Below, in pieces: positions 45,230 through 53,096 of a DNA stretch of 64,000 bases. Position 1 is the stretch's first letter. Each line of letters opens with the position of its first letter. The notes under the pieces were generated by a model, which ran no database searches, was not told the DNA's origin, and saw only the letters and a list, made by a program, of their open reading frames with translations. The position numbers were made by a program, and so were the translations under genes. Source of the DNA: Alkalihalobacterium elongatum (GTDB taxonomy: Bacteria; Bacillota; Bacilli; Bacillales; Bacillaceae_F); contig NZ_WMKZ01000001.1 of NCBI RefSeq assembly GCF_019024285.1, forward strand, positions 124,001-188,000, in the 5' to 3' direction.

Positions 45230-47307
45230 TATTCGTTCCCCCCGATCTTAATCGTAATGTTCCCGTTCTTCTCTACGAATGCCGTACAGTTTGGTGGCAT
45301 AATCGTCGTTGTATCTTTTTGGAAGATGATTGCTGGTCCCTCAAACGTTACTCCAGCTGGTAATTTTTCACGCTGATAAAAATCAGTTTCGAATTCTTTC
45401 AATTCGCCATTGAAACGGAAGACCGTTTTGCCTTTTTTAATAAGTGCTTCTTCAGCCGTTCCACCTACTGGTACAAGTGGTTTTTGAATCTTTGGCATAA
45501 TCCCTTTTCCAGTAAGGCGTACATTAACAATTTCAATTGGTATTTCTTCAAAATGATGACCATACTCGGCTTGATGCAGCATGTGGAACTCTTTCCAAGA
45601 AGCCTGAATATTCTCTTCTGTGATTTCGCCGTCTGGTAATTGAACACGTAATTCATACCCTTGACCAACATAACGGCAATCCGCTGTACGTTTTAATTCA
45701 ATGTTAGACACATCGATACCATCTTCGTTTAATTGAGAAGCAATCTGATGTCCTAATTGGTCTACATCAGTATTTAACTTTTCAAAATCTATTTCATGAC
45801 TAAACATGAACTCCGTTTTAATAAGATCGTATTTTAAATCAGTTGTTAACAAGCCTGTTGCAGACGTAATTCCTGGATGCGGCGGAACAATTACTTCGGG
45901 AATATTTAAAATCTGCGCAATCTCTACAGCATGTAAGGGACCAGCACCACCAAAAGCAACTAATGAGAATTCACGAGGATCTTGCCCTTTTTGAATTGTT
46001 TTTTCACGAATTGCATTGGCCATATTATTGTTCACGATCGTTAAAATTCCTTCAGCTGTTTCAGTAGTAGATAACCCTAATTGTTCTGCTAGTTCCGAAA
46101 TGACTTTATCAGCTTCTTGTGTGAAAATTCTCATCGAACCACCTAAGAAGTTACTCTCATCTAAACGTCCTAGAACAACATTGGCGTCTGTAACCGTTGG
46201 CTTTGTTCCACCATGTCCGTAACTAGCTGGTCCTGGTCTTGAACCTGCACTTCTCGGCCCAACTTTAAATGCACCACCTTCATCAATATGGGCAATGCTT
46301 CCGCCACCAGCTCCAATTGTATGAATATCGATCATCGGAACCATAACTGGGAACCCTGCAATCCAAGTGTCACGTGCTGATGACTCATCAATTCCTTGTT
46401 CAGTAATAATTCCGATATCCGCACTCGTTCCTCCAACATCAAATGTAATTAGCTTTTGTTTGTTTGAAAGCTCTCCTGACCACCAACCACCTAATACACC
46501 AGCAGCGGGACCAGACAAAAGTGTATTAACAGGCTTTTCTGATACGGTTTCTGCCGTCCCAACACCTCCGTTTGAACACATAATATGGAGATCCGCAAAC
46601 AGTCCCGCTTGCTTAAGACCTGTTTTTAAATTAGCAATATAGTTTTTCACTTTCGGTCCTACAAAGCCATTAATTGAGGCCGTTGTAAATCGTTCAAACT
46701 CACGGAATTGTGGTGAAACATCAGCAGAAGTCGTTACAAATGCTTCAGGATACTCTTCCTCGATGATTTCTTTTACTCGCTGCTCGTGAACAGGGTTGAT
46801 GTATGAAAATAAGAAAGAGACTACAATCGAATCAACACCTTCATTTTTGAGTTCCCTAACGGCTTCTCTCACTTCGGTTTCATCTAAAGCAACTAAAACA
46901 TCACCTTTAGGAGGAGCTAATCGCTCTGTTACCACTTTACGATGTCGTCTCTCAATGAGCGGGCGATTTTGCCATGGAATTTCCTGCATAATTGAATAGT
47001 TCTGTGGGCGTTGATGTCTTCCGATGTGAAGAATATCTCTAAATCCTTTCGTTGTAATCATTCCAGTCTTGGCACCGTCGTACTCAAGGATTGCGTTTGT
47101 GGCAATAGTCGTTCCATGAAAAACATGATCTATTTCTTCTTTCGTAATTCTTTCTTTTTCACATAATTCTAGTATTCCTTGGACAACTCCACGAGATGGA
47201 TCGTCTAATGTGGTGGGTACTTTATTAATCCAGGTCTTCCTCTCTTCTGTATCTGTGTACATAATATCTGTAAATGTTCCACCTACGTCTACACCAACTA
47301 GTTTCAT
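45229..47307 (-). CDS. hyuA: Hydantoinase/oxoprolinase subunit A (ATP-dependent)
   Basis: The 692-residue protein starts with the phosphate-binding motif [15 protein letters not shown] and has a second ASKHA-type motif ([15 protein letters not shown]), [16 protein letters not shown] and FGGAGPLHA. It binds ATP and phosphorylates the cyclic amide so that HyuB can open it. I set the start at ATG 47307 (MKLVGV), behind GAGGGGTG, rather than the GTG at 47325. First gene of the operon, 54 bp behind a sigma-54 promoter. Confidence 0.9.
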   Translation of the reverse strand: MKLVGVDVGGTFTDIMYTDTEERKTWINKVPTTLDDPSRGVVQGILELCEKERITKEEIDHVFHGTTIATNAILEYDGAKTGMITTKGFRDILHIGRHQRPQNYSIMQEIPWQNRPLIERRHRKVVTERLAPPKGDVLVALDETEVREAVRELKNEGVDSIVVSFLFSYINPVHEQRVKEIIEEEYPEAFVTTSADVSPQFREFERFTTASINGFVGPKVKNYIANLKTGLKQAGLFADLHIMCSNGGVGTAETVSEKPVNTLLSGPAAGVLGGWWSGELSNKQKLITFDVGGTSADIGIITEQGIDESSARDTWIAGFPVMVPMIDIHTIGAGGGSIAHIDEGGAFKVGPRSAGSRPGPASYGHGGTKPTVTDANVVLGRLDESNFLGGSMRIFTQEADKVISELAEQLGLSTTETAEGILTIVNNNMANAIREKTIQKGQDPREFSLVAFGGAGPLHAVEIAQILNIPEVIVPPHPGITSATGLLTTDLKYDLIKTEFMFSHEIDFEKLNTDVDQLGHQIASQLNEDGIDVSNIELKRTADCRYVGQGYELRVQLPDGEITEENIQASWKEFHMLHQAEYGHHFEEIPIEIVNVRLTGKGIMPKIQKPLVPVGGTAEEALIKKGKTVFRFNGELKEFETDFYQREKLPAGVTFEGPAIIFQKDTTTIMPPNCTAFVEKNGNITIKIGGNE

Positions 47308-47360
47308 TTCTACTACACCCCTCACGTATTATAAAAATATTTTGAATATACTAACTATTT

Positions 47361-47377
47361 TGCAAGTACTGTGCCAA
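47361..47377 (-). promoter_or_regulatory. Sigma-54 (-24/-12) promoter of the hydantoin operon
   Basis: On the minus strand the sequence is TTGGCACAGTACTTGCA: TGGCAC, five bases, TTGCA, a full match to the sigma-54 consensus with GG and GC at the right distance. It lies 54 bp before hyuA, and a sigma-54 activator gene is next door. Confidence 0.88.
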
Positions 47378-47530
47378 CTTTGACTATTAAACTTTTTTAT
47401 TTCTAAGAAAACAAAGTGTGAAAGTAGGATAATATACTGCCCAATCAACTTATTTACGATTGTAGCGATATTTTGAAAAAGAAATAAAATGATAGATAGA
47501 TAACCTCACATTCTATTTAAGACGTTAAAA

Positions 47531-47556
47531 AACCAATTGCAAAACTGCAATTGGTT
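47531..47556 (-). terminator. Terminator of the sigma-54 activator gene
   Basis: Perfect 11-bp stem AACCAATTGCA / TGCAATTGGTT, followed on the minus strand by TTTTT. The stem contains one of the ATTGCA-N4-TGCAAT palindromes. Confidence 0.8.
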
Positions 47557-47653
47557 TGGTTTTAAAAACTATTCAAGCCTAACTTCAAACTATTATATGA
47601 CTAGTTTCACTCGCTTAATTGCAAAAATGCAATCACTATTGTAATTCTGCAAT
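47536..47653. promoter_or_regulatory. Three ATTGCA-N4-TGCAAT palindromes, candidate activator sites
   Basis: Copies lie at 47536-47551 (AAAC core), 47618-47633 (AAAA core) and 47638-47653 (ATTGTA-ATTC-TGCAAT). The last two are 20 bp apart centre to centre, two helix turns. They stand about 160-290 bp upstream of the sigma-54 promoter, the usual place for enhancer sites. The third overlaps the activator's last codons. Confidence 0.65.
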
Positions 47654-49336
47654 TTTAATGTTAAATTTTCTGACTTTTCTCGTTAGCGTAGACGGATCAA
47701 CCCCAAGAATGTGGCTAGCTTCTTTTAACGTTAAACAGTCTTTTAATGTATTTTCAATCAATTCTTTTTCAAATAGATTAACAGCGTCCTTCAACGTTAG
47801 GTCAGGCTTAAATTCTTTTGAGTACTTATGGCGAATGATTTTTTCTGGTATGTGGTAGTGTGTAATTTCATCGCTAGGAACGGTAACAACTAACCGTTCA
47901 ATTGTGTTTTGTAATTCTCTTACATTTCCTAGCCATGCATATTCCATTAATTGATCTTGTACACCCTCGCCGAAATATTTCCGTTTGGCGTATTTCTTAT
48001 TGTATCGATTTAAGAAGTGTTCAGCTAAAAAAGGAATTTCATCTCTTCGTTCTCGTAAACTCGGGATATGAATAGGAATGATATTGAGACGATAATAAAG
48101 GTCACTACGAAATAACTTATTTTCAACCATTTCCTCTAAATCTCGATTCGTTGCAGCAACAAAACGTACATCAACATCAATCGGTGTAGTCGACCCGAGA
48201 GGAGTTACCTGCTTCTCTTGTAGCACTTGTAGTAACTTTACTTGAAGGTTCAACGGCATTTCGCCAATTTCATCTAAAAATAACGTTCCTTTATTGGCCG
48301 CGATGATCAGTCCTTGTTTTCCGTCCCTGTGTGCTCCAGTAAACGTACCTTTTGAATAACCAAACAGTTCAGATTCCATTAAAGTTTCTGGAATAGCACC
48401 ACAATTCACTTTAATAAAAGGCCGATTCCTCCGACTACTTGTCTCATGAAGCGTTCGCGCCAATACTTCTTTTCCGACACCCGATTCCCCTAGTAAAAGC
48501 ACCGTTGAGTCAACATCCGCCACACGACGTACTAAGTCATAGGTATCCTCCATCACCTTGGACTTAACTAGTGGTCTGTCTTTATTCTTATCTTTCTTCT
48601 CTAACTCTGTTTGATAATGTTCAACTAAAGATTTTGTCTCTTCTAATTTTTTCGTTAACTTATCCGTTTCCGTAATATCCTTTGAAATATTGATAACTTT
48701 TGTAAGAACCCCATCTTCATTAAAAATGGGATAACCAGAAACTAGTAATCTACGACCTGATTTCGTTGTTTGTATGATTGTAACACTTCTACCTTCTTCA
48801 ATCACTTTACGGGTTGATGAATGGTCAATGATTTTTTGATTTACTAAAAAATCCATTGGCTTACCGATGAAGTCTTTTTGCGAGACACCCATAATCCGCT
48901 CACAAGCTTCATTTACTCGTAAAATATTCCCTTTACCGTCAGCAATCGTAACCAATTCACCGACTAAACTCATGACTAGGTCCAACTCCTGTTTTAATTC
49001 ATTAATCTTATTCGTTTGGAACGCAAGGTGTTCAACTAAGGAAGTATCAAATAAAATACTAATTGCTTTTTTCTCACCATCAGTGTCAAGAATTCCTTGT
49101 TCAAAAAGAATGAGCGTTTCTTGTTTATCCTTTTTAACTATCGATAAAAATGGTTGGTTCGTTTTAATCGCCTTAATCGCATTACTGTTCGGGATTACAC
49201 TCAAGACAGTCTTACTGATTAGGTTTTTAGTGTTTTGCGAAAGCATTGCCGAAGCTCTTTGATTAGCAAAAGTAATAAGACCTTGATTTGACGTTATAAT
49301 TAAACCAAAGGGCATTTGATTGACCACTGTTTCCAT
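47636..49336 (-). CDS. Sigma-54-dependent transcriptional activator with two PAS domains
   Basis: The 566-residue activator has PAS-like domains at about 1-110 and 120-235, then a AAA+ domain (Walker A GESGVGKEVLA, Walker B GTLFLDEIGEM, R-finger region) and a C-terminal Fis-type helix-turn-helix (LTLKEASHILGVDPSTLTRKVRKF). The sigma-54 contact loop reads GTFTGA instead of the common GAFTGA. It should drive the adjacent hydantoin operon. The effector may bind a PAS domain. No receiver domain, so it is not a two-component regulator. Confidence 0.9.
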   Translation of the reverse strand: METVVNQMPFGLIITSNQGLITFANQRASAMLSQNTKNLISKTVLSVIPNSNAIKAIKTNQPFLSIVKKDKQETLILFEQGILDTDGEKKAISILFDTSLVEHLAFQTNKINELKQELDLVMSLVGELVTIADGKGNILRVNEACERIMGVSQKDFIGKPMDFLVNQKIIDHSSTRKVIEEGRSVTIIQTTKSGRRLLVSGYPIFNEDGVLTKVINISKDITETDKLTKKLEETKSLVEHYQTELEKKDKNKDRPLVKSKVMEDTYDLVRRVADVDSTVLLLGESGVGKEVLARTLHETSSRRNRPFIKVNCGAIPETLMESELFGYSKGTFTGAHRDGKQGLIIAANKGTLFLDEIGEMPLNLQVKLLQVLQEKQVTPLGSTTPIDVDVRFVAATNRDLEEMVENKLFRSDLYYRLNIIPIHIPSLRERRDEIPFLAEHFLNRYNKKYAKRKYFGEGVQDQLMEYAWLGNVRELQNTIERLVVTVPSDEITHYHIPEKIIRHKYSKEFKPDLTLKDAVNLFEKELIENTLKDCLTLKEASHILGVDPSTLTRKVRKFNIKIAELQ

Positions 49337-49408
49337 CTACTCACCTCTACTAAAATCAAAAATGGTTTTTCTTTCAATTCGACAAATATCGCTCAACTCC
49401 TCTATTTT

Positions 49409-49456
49409 GGTGCCAGGCACCTTTAACACTTTAACAAATGAAAGGTGCCTGGCACC
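49409..49456 (+). repeat. GGTGCCTGGCACC palindromic repeat, full copy (plus orientation)
   Basis: Inverted repeat TGGTGCCAGGCACCTTT / AAAGGTGCCTGGCACCA (17 bp, from 49408) around AACACTTTAACAAATG. Read on the plus strand it aligns base for base over most of its length with the minus-strand reading of the copy at 28398-28445. Confidence 0.75.
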
Positions 49457-49462
49457 ATTTAT

Positions 49463-50062
49463 TTATATTTGTTTTAATTCTAGGCCATTAACCTTTAAAT
49501 GACTTCGGTAAATATCCATCATCGTAGGGATGTTGTCTAAGTTAGGCCATGAACTGTAATCCCATATTCCTGATCTATGAAACGCTTTTGTACAATGGAT
49601 AAAGCACTCTTCTACATCTACACCTATACCAAGTAAAGGCGGTTTATCTTGGTAACCTAAAATACTTAAAACATCTTTATCCTTTATTATTGTTGCTCGT
49701 CCATTAATTCTTAGGAGCTCCTTCATTCCTGGTATGACAAAGATTATACCTACATAGGGATTAGATAAGATATTCATGATCGAATCTACTCTTTTATTAC
49801 CTGGTCGATCAGGTATAATTAACTGACTATCATTCAATACTTTAATTGCCCCTGCACTACCGCCTCTCGGTGATACATCACATCTACCATTTGAACTAGA
49901 AGTTGCCAAAAATAATAATGGTGACTTCGAGATAAACGTTCTGCATTGATCATCAATAACAGAAACGATCTTATTTTTGACGTACTGATTAGGAGTACCC
50001 ACTATTTCTCTAAGCTCTTCTTCTGAAGTAACCGCATTCTCAGCAAAATTGATACTTTCCAT
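49463..50062 (-). CDS. PPOX-type FMN-dependent flavoprotein (MSMEG_1061-like)
   Basis: The 199-residue protein has the split-barrel pyridoxamine-5'-phosphate-oxidase fold pattern (SPLLFLATSSSNGRCDVSPRGGSAGAIKVLND, LIIPDRPGNKRVDSIMNILSNPYVGIIFVIPG). DRPGNKRxDS is typical of the MSMEG_1061 group, which binds FMN or F420. I chose the ATG at 50062 (MESINF), since the ATG at 50074 lies against the ribosome site. Physiological substrate unknown. Confidence 0.85.
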   Translation of the reverse strand: MESINFAENAVTSEEELREIVGTPNQYVKNKIVSVIDDQCRTFISKSPLLFLATSSSNGRCDVSPRGGSAGAIKVLNDSQLIIPDRPGNKRVDSIMNILSNPYVGIIFVIPGMKELLRINGRATIIKDKDVLSILGYQDKPPLLGIGVDVEECFIHCTKAFHRSGIWDYSSWPNLDNIPTMMDIYRSHLKVNGLELKQI

Positions 50063-50169
50063 ATCTGTGCCCATCCCTTCTTTTACCTTATTAACTACCC
50101 TAACCTTTGACCAACATTTACTTAATTTAATATTATACTACTCATTTTCTACCGTCATGAATAATAAAA

Positions 50170-50196
50170 GCCGTCTTCATTTTTAGGAGAAGCGGC
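50170..50196 (-). terminator. Terminator of the zinc-finger membrane-protein gene
   Basis: GCCG(t)CTTC / GAAG(c)GGC arms with a TTTTATTATT tail on the minus strand. Confidence 0.6.
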
Positions 50197-50270
50197 AGAT
50201 AATAGGAGTTTATACTCCCTTTTAATGTAAGGCTATCTCGGATAACTGGCTATAATAGCTTCCTTTAACT

Positions 50271-50561
50271 CTATAGCTCTGATCTCATCTCAAATTTCAC
50301 AACAAATGGCGAAAGTAAAAAACCTACACAAGCAATAACAAAACCAGTTATTAATGTTAAAAACACATTTGTAAAAGGTGTTAAAAAGAAACCATAGATT
50401 AAAAAGGGAAAAGTAGTCATTAGATAAACTACAAATCTAGATTTAAAGCTAATTTGGTGTTTTGAACCGCATTTATTACATTCAGTTATGCCATACGACA
50501 AATTAGCCCTTAATATTTGACTCCACCTAAGACGAGCATTACAGTTTTTGCAGTCTGGCAA
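50271..50561 (-). CDS. TIGR04104-type zinc-finger membrane protein
   Basis: The 96-residue protein has an N-terminal pair CKNC...CNKCG with about 20 residues between (CXXC-x20-CXXC), likely one zinc site, followed by two membrane helices (about 45-62 and 65-88). This matches the TIGR04104 family of unknown role in Bacillus. It starts at TTG, six bases after GGGGGTG. Confidence 0.8.
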   Translation of the reverse strand: MPDCKNCNARLRWSQILRANLSYGITECNKCGSKHQISFKSRFVVYLMTTFPFLIYGFFLTPFTNVFLTLITGFVIACVGFLLSPFVVKFEMRSEL

Positions 50562-50638
50562 AAAATCACCCCCGACTAAGTTTTTTTATTAACCTCCTTA
50601 CTATTACTTCATTTTCATAGGAAATCATGTCTTAAAAT

Positions 50639-51265
50639 CTAGTACCCTAGCTTTTCTTTAATTTTATAAATAACCGTTTGATAGAACTCTATTGAATGAG
50701 GAACAAATTGGTCAATTCCTACTTGCTGATCGAGTGTGAATTTGTTTCCATCTTCATTGACATGAAAGCCATTTACTTCAATCGTTTCCTTTTCACCGAA
50801 CCATAATCCAATAAAATCTTTGAGTTCCGCCTTAAATATTCCCGAAACTTCTTCTAATTGAAGGGTAAATTCATCAAAGCCTTTGTCACTTATATGTAGG
50901 AAAACATTTGCTAATTCCTTATCTATGAAATTTTCTTTAGTTACACAGTAATCGATTATGCCTAAAGATATTAACTCTTCAAACATTACATCAATTCCTA
51001 ATTCTTCTTTTATCTCTCTAACGCCATCTTCAATAGACTCATCAGCAAGTATATGTCCTGCAGCAGTGATATCTAATAAATTTGGGTAATCCTTTTTGTC
51101 CTTACTGCGTAACTGTAAGTAAATATAATCTTTACCTTTTTCTTTGCTTACAATCCAACAGTGAAACACTTCATGCCAATATCCTTTTTTATGCACTTCT
51201 TCTCGGCTTGCGACACCAATTGTTTTTTTCTCCTCATTAAAGATCGTAATTTGTTCAGATTCCAT
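50639..51265 (-). CDS. NUDIX hydrolase (isopentenyl-diphosphate-isomerase-like fold)
   Basis: The 208-residue enzyme has a full Nudix box (GHILADESIEDGVREIKEELGI) and the HEVFHCWIV segment of YfcD-type Nudix proteins related to IPP isomerase. It would hydrolyse a nucleoside diphosphate derivative with magnesium; the substrate is unknown. CTGGAGG precedes the ATG. Monocistronic. Confidence 0.88.
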   Translation of the reverse strand: MESEQITIFNEEKKTIGVASREEVHKKGYWHEVFHCWIVSKEKGKDYIYLQLRSKDKKDYPNLLDITAAGHILADESIEDGVREIKEELGIDVMFEELISLGIIDYCVTKENFIDKELANVFLHISDKGFDEFTLQLEEVSGIFKAELKDFIGLWFGEKETIEVNGFHVNEDGNKFTLDQQVGIDQFVPHSIEFYQTVIYKIKEKLGY

Positions 51266-51410
51266 CTGTTCCTCCAGAAAATTGTTATTTTTCTAATTTC
51301 TATAAAACCTAGTATGTATTTATATGCCCTGTAAAACCTTGGTAGTTTTAGCTTACCACAAAAACCCATATATTATTGAACAAAGCTTATCCAATTAGGC
51401 TCGAACAACA

Positions 51411-51446
51411 AAAAACGGATACCAACGATAACGTCGATATCCGTAT
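51411..51446 (-). terminator. Terminator of the ClC gene
   Basis: ACGGATA...TATCCGT stem with a run of T on the minus strand. Confidence 0.65.
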
Positions 51447-51509
51447 GCTAACCACTTTGAATTAGAATTTAGAAAAGCCTCATGCTAGTCTGCTTTCGAA
51501 AGAGTAAAC

Positions 51510-52808
51510 TTATAGTTTACCTTTACTTTTTTGCTCAACACTTTCAATAGTTTCTCCGTTAGGTATCATAAATAATCTGCTTTTTGGCTCATATATGGAT
51601 TGTGAAGGCCAAAGACCGTGGTGTCCTGATACAATGTAGCTAATTAGACAAGCTACAAAGAAATACTCTATTCCTTTTCCACCAAACATTTCTAAACTTA
51701 ACAGAAAAGCAGCAATGGGAACATTAGCACCACCGCTAAATGTAGCAATCATTCCTAGGGCCGCTATAAACGACAGCGGTAAATCCATAAACTGATATAG
51801 CGTATTCCCTAACGTTGCGCCCATAAAAAACAACGGTATCGCTTCTCCCCCTACAAATCCCATCCCCATCGTAACCGCTGTAAATACAAGTTTAGCAATA
51901 AATGCATAAGGTGGAACCTCTTCTGAAAAAGATTGTTCAAGCATATCTAATCCACGCCCGTTGAAGTCTTGTGAACCGACGATCAAAGACAAAATGACAA
52001 TAATAACTCCCCCAACAAAAGCTCTCTTCATATGATTTTTATGAAAGATGCGCTCGGAAACTCGTTGTATGCCATGACGCATTTGGCAATAGAGTACACT
52101 TAGAAGGCTGAATACGATTGCAAGAAAAATAACTTTAGCAAATGAAGCCACCGATAGTTCAGGTACATTTTGAATAATGAATGTCTCATGTTTTACATTC
52201 CAACCAAACTCGGTTATATAATGTCCAACAAAACTAGCTGTGAGACACGGTACAAACGATTCGTACTTCATCTTTCCTAATGCAACCATTTCCATCCCAA
52301 AAACAGCCCCAGTTATTGGAGTACCAAACGCAGCACCGAACCCAGCGCTTATCCCACTCATTAAAAGGATTTTCGTATCAATTAAGTTTACTTTAAAATA
52401 TTGATTAACCGCCTCAGCAACACTCCCGCCCATTTGAATGGCTGCACCTTCTCTTCCAGTCGAACCACCAAATAACACGGTAATAAATGTCCCTATATAA
52501 ACGATAGGACCCATTCTCTTTAAAACTCTAGCGATACCATGAACACCTTCAATTACAAGATTATTGCCTTTCGCTGCATCATTCCCCGATTCCTTTCCAA
52601 AATTCATATACATATAGCCGATAATTAACCCAGCAAAGGGGAGAAAGTAAATGAGCCAGGCATTTTCTTTTCGTGTATCACCTACAAACTCATTTGTCAT
52701 TAAAAGTAACGCGGTTGTCGTTCCAATAATGACACCGATAACACCGCCCCAGAATATCCACTTGAGCAGTGTCATGATAAATGTTTTATATTTTAATGTT
52801 GCATACAT
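51510..52808 (-). CDS. ClC-family anion channel/antiporter, CLC-F-like (fluoride)
   Basis: The 432-residue protein has ClC topology and GGSTGREGAAIQMG with the gating Glu. At the first selectivity loop, where chloride transporters have GSGIP, it reads GNNLV. That substitution and Met in GREGxxxQM are features I know from the fluoride-proton CLC-F clade. A role in fluoride export is therefore likely; chloride transport cannot be excluded. I found no fluoride (crcB) riboswitch in the 5' region. The start ATG is at 52808. Confidence 0.82.
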   Translation of the reverse strand: MYATLKYKTFIMTLLKWIFWGGVIGVIIGTTTALLLMTNEFVGDTRKENAWLIYFLPFAGLIIGYMYMNFGKESGNDAAKGNNLVIEGVHGIARVLKRMGPIVYIGTFITVLFGGSTGREGAAIQMGGSVAEAVNQYFKVNLIDTKILLMSGISAGFGAAFGTPITGAVFGMEMVALGKMKYESFVPCLTASFVGHYITEFGWNVKHETFIIQNVPELSVASFAKVIFLAIVFSLLSVLYCQMRHGIQRVSERIFHKNHMKRAFVGGVIIVILSLIVGSQDFNGRGLDMLEQSFSEEVPPYAFIAKLVFTAVTMGMGFVGGEAIPLFFMGATLGNTLYQFMDLPLSFIAALGMIATFSGGANVPIAAFLLSLEMFGGKGIEYFFVACLISYIVSGHHGLWPSQSIYEPKSRLFMIPNGETIESVEQKSKGKL

Positions 52809-52858
52809 TTCATTTTCCTCATTTCACGCCTAGTTACTTCTATTTTTTACTAACTTAA

Positions 52859-53023
52859 TCAATTCATGTATTTAAGGTAAACCATTTACATTATCATCTA
52901 GACGAATTTAGAGCAAAGCTTGGAAAAAGTACGAAGGATGATCCCCCTTATCCATTTTTGGAGGACTCGAACTATTACCCATACGAAAAATACGAAAGCA
53001 ACCTCTTTAATAAAAATTCATAA
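52859..53023 (+). pseudogene. Orphan coding remnant without a start codon
   Basis: The open frame reads ...FKVNHLHYHLDEFRAKLGK, then STKDDPPYPFLEDSNYYP and YEKYESNLFNKNS, a protein-like composition. No ATG, GTG or TTG in frame follows the upstream stop at 52856. It ends shortly before a terminator of proper orientation. I read it as the 3' end of a gene whose front was lost when the ClC gene region was joined; the parent family is not recognised. Confidence 0.35.
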
Positions 53024-53063
53024 TAGGCGTCCAGACATTAAAAATAATGATAAAAACAAAAAA

Positions 53064-53096
53064 GAGCGTGAATATGAATAATTCACGCCCTTCCTT
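53064..53096 (-). terminator. Bidirectional terminator
   Basis: GCGTGAAT...ATTCACGC stem with an A-rich left flank and T-rich right flank, a few bases past the stop of the EAL-protein gene. Confidence 0.8.
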
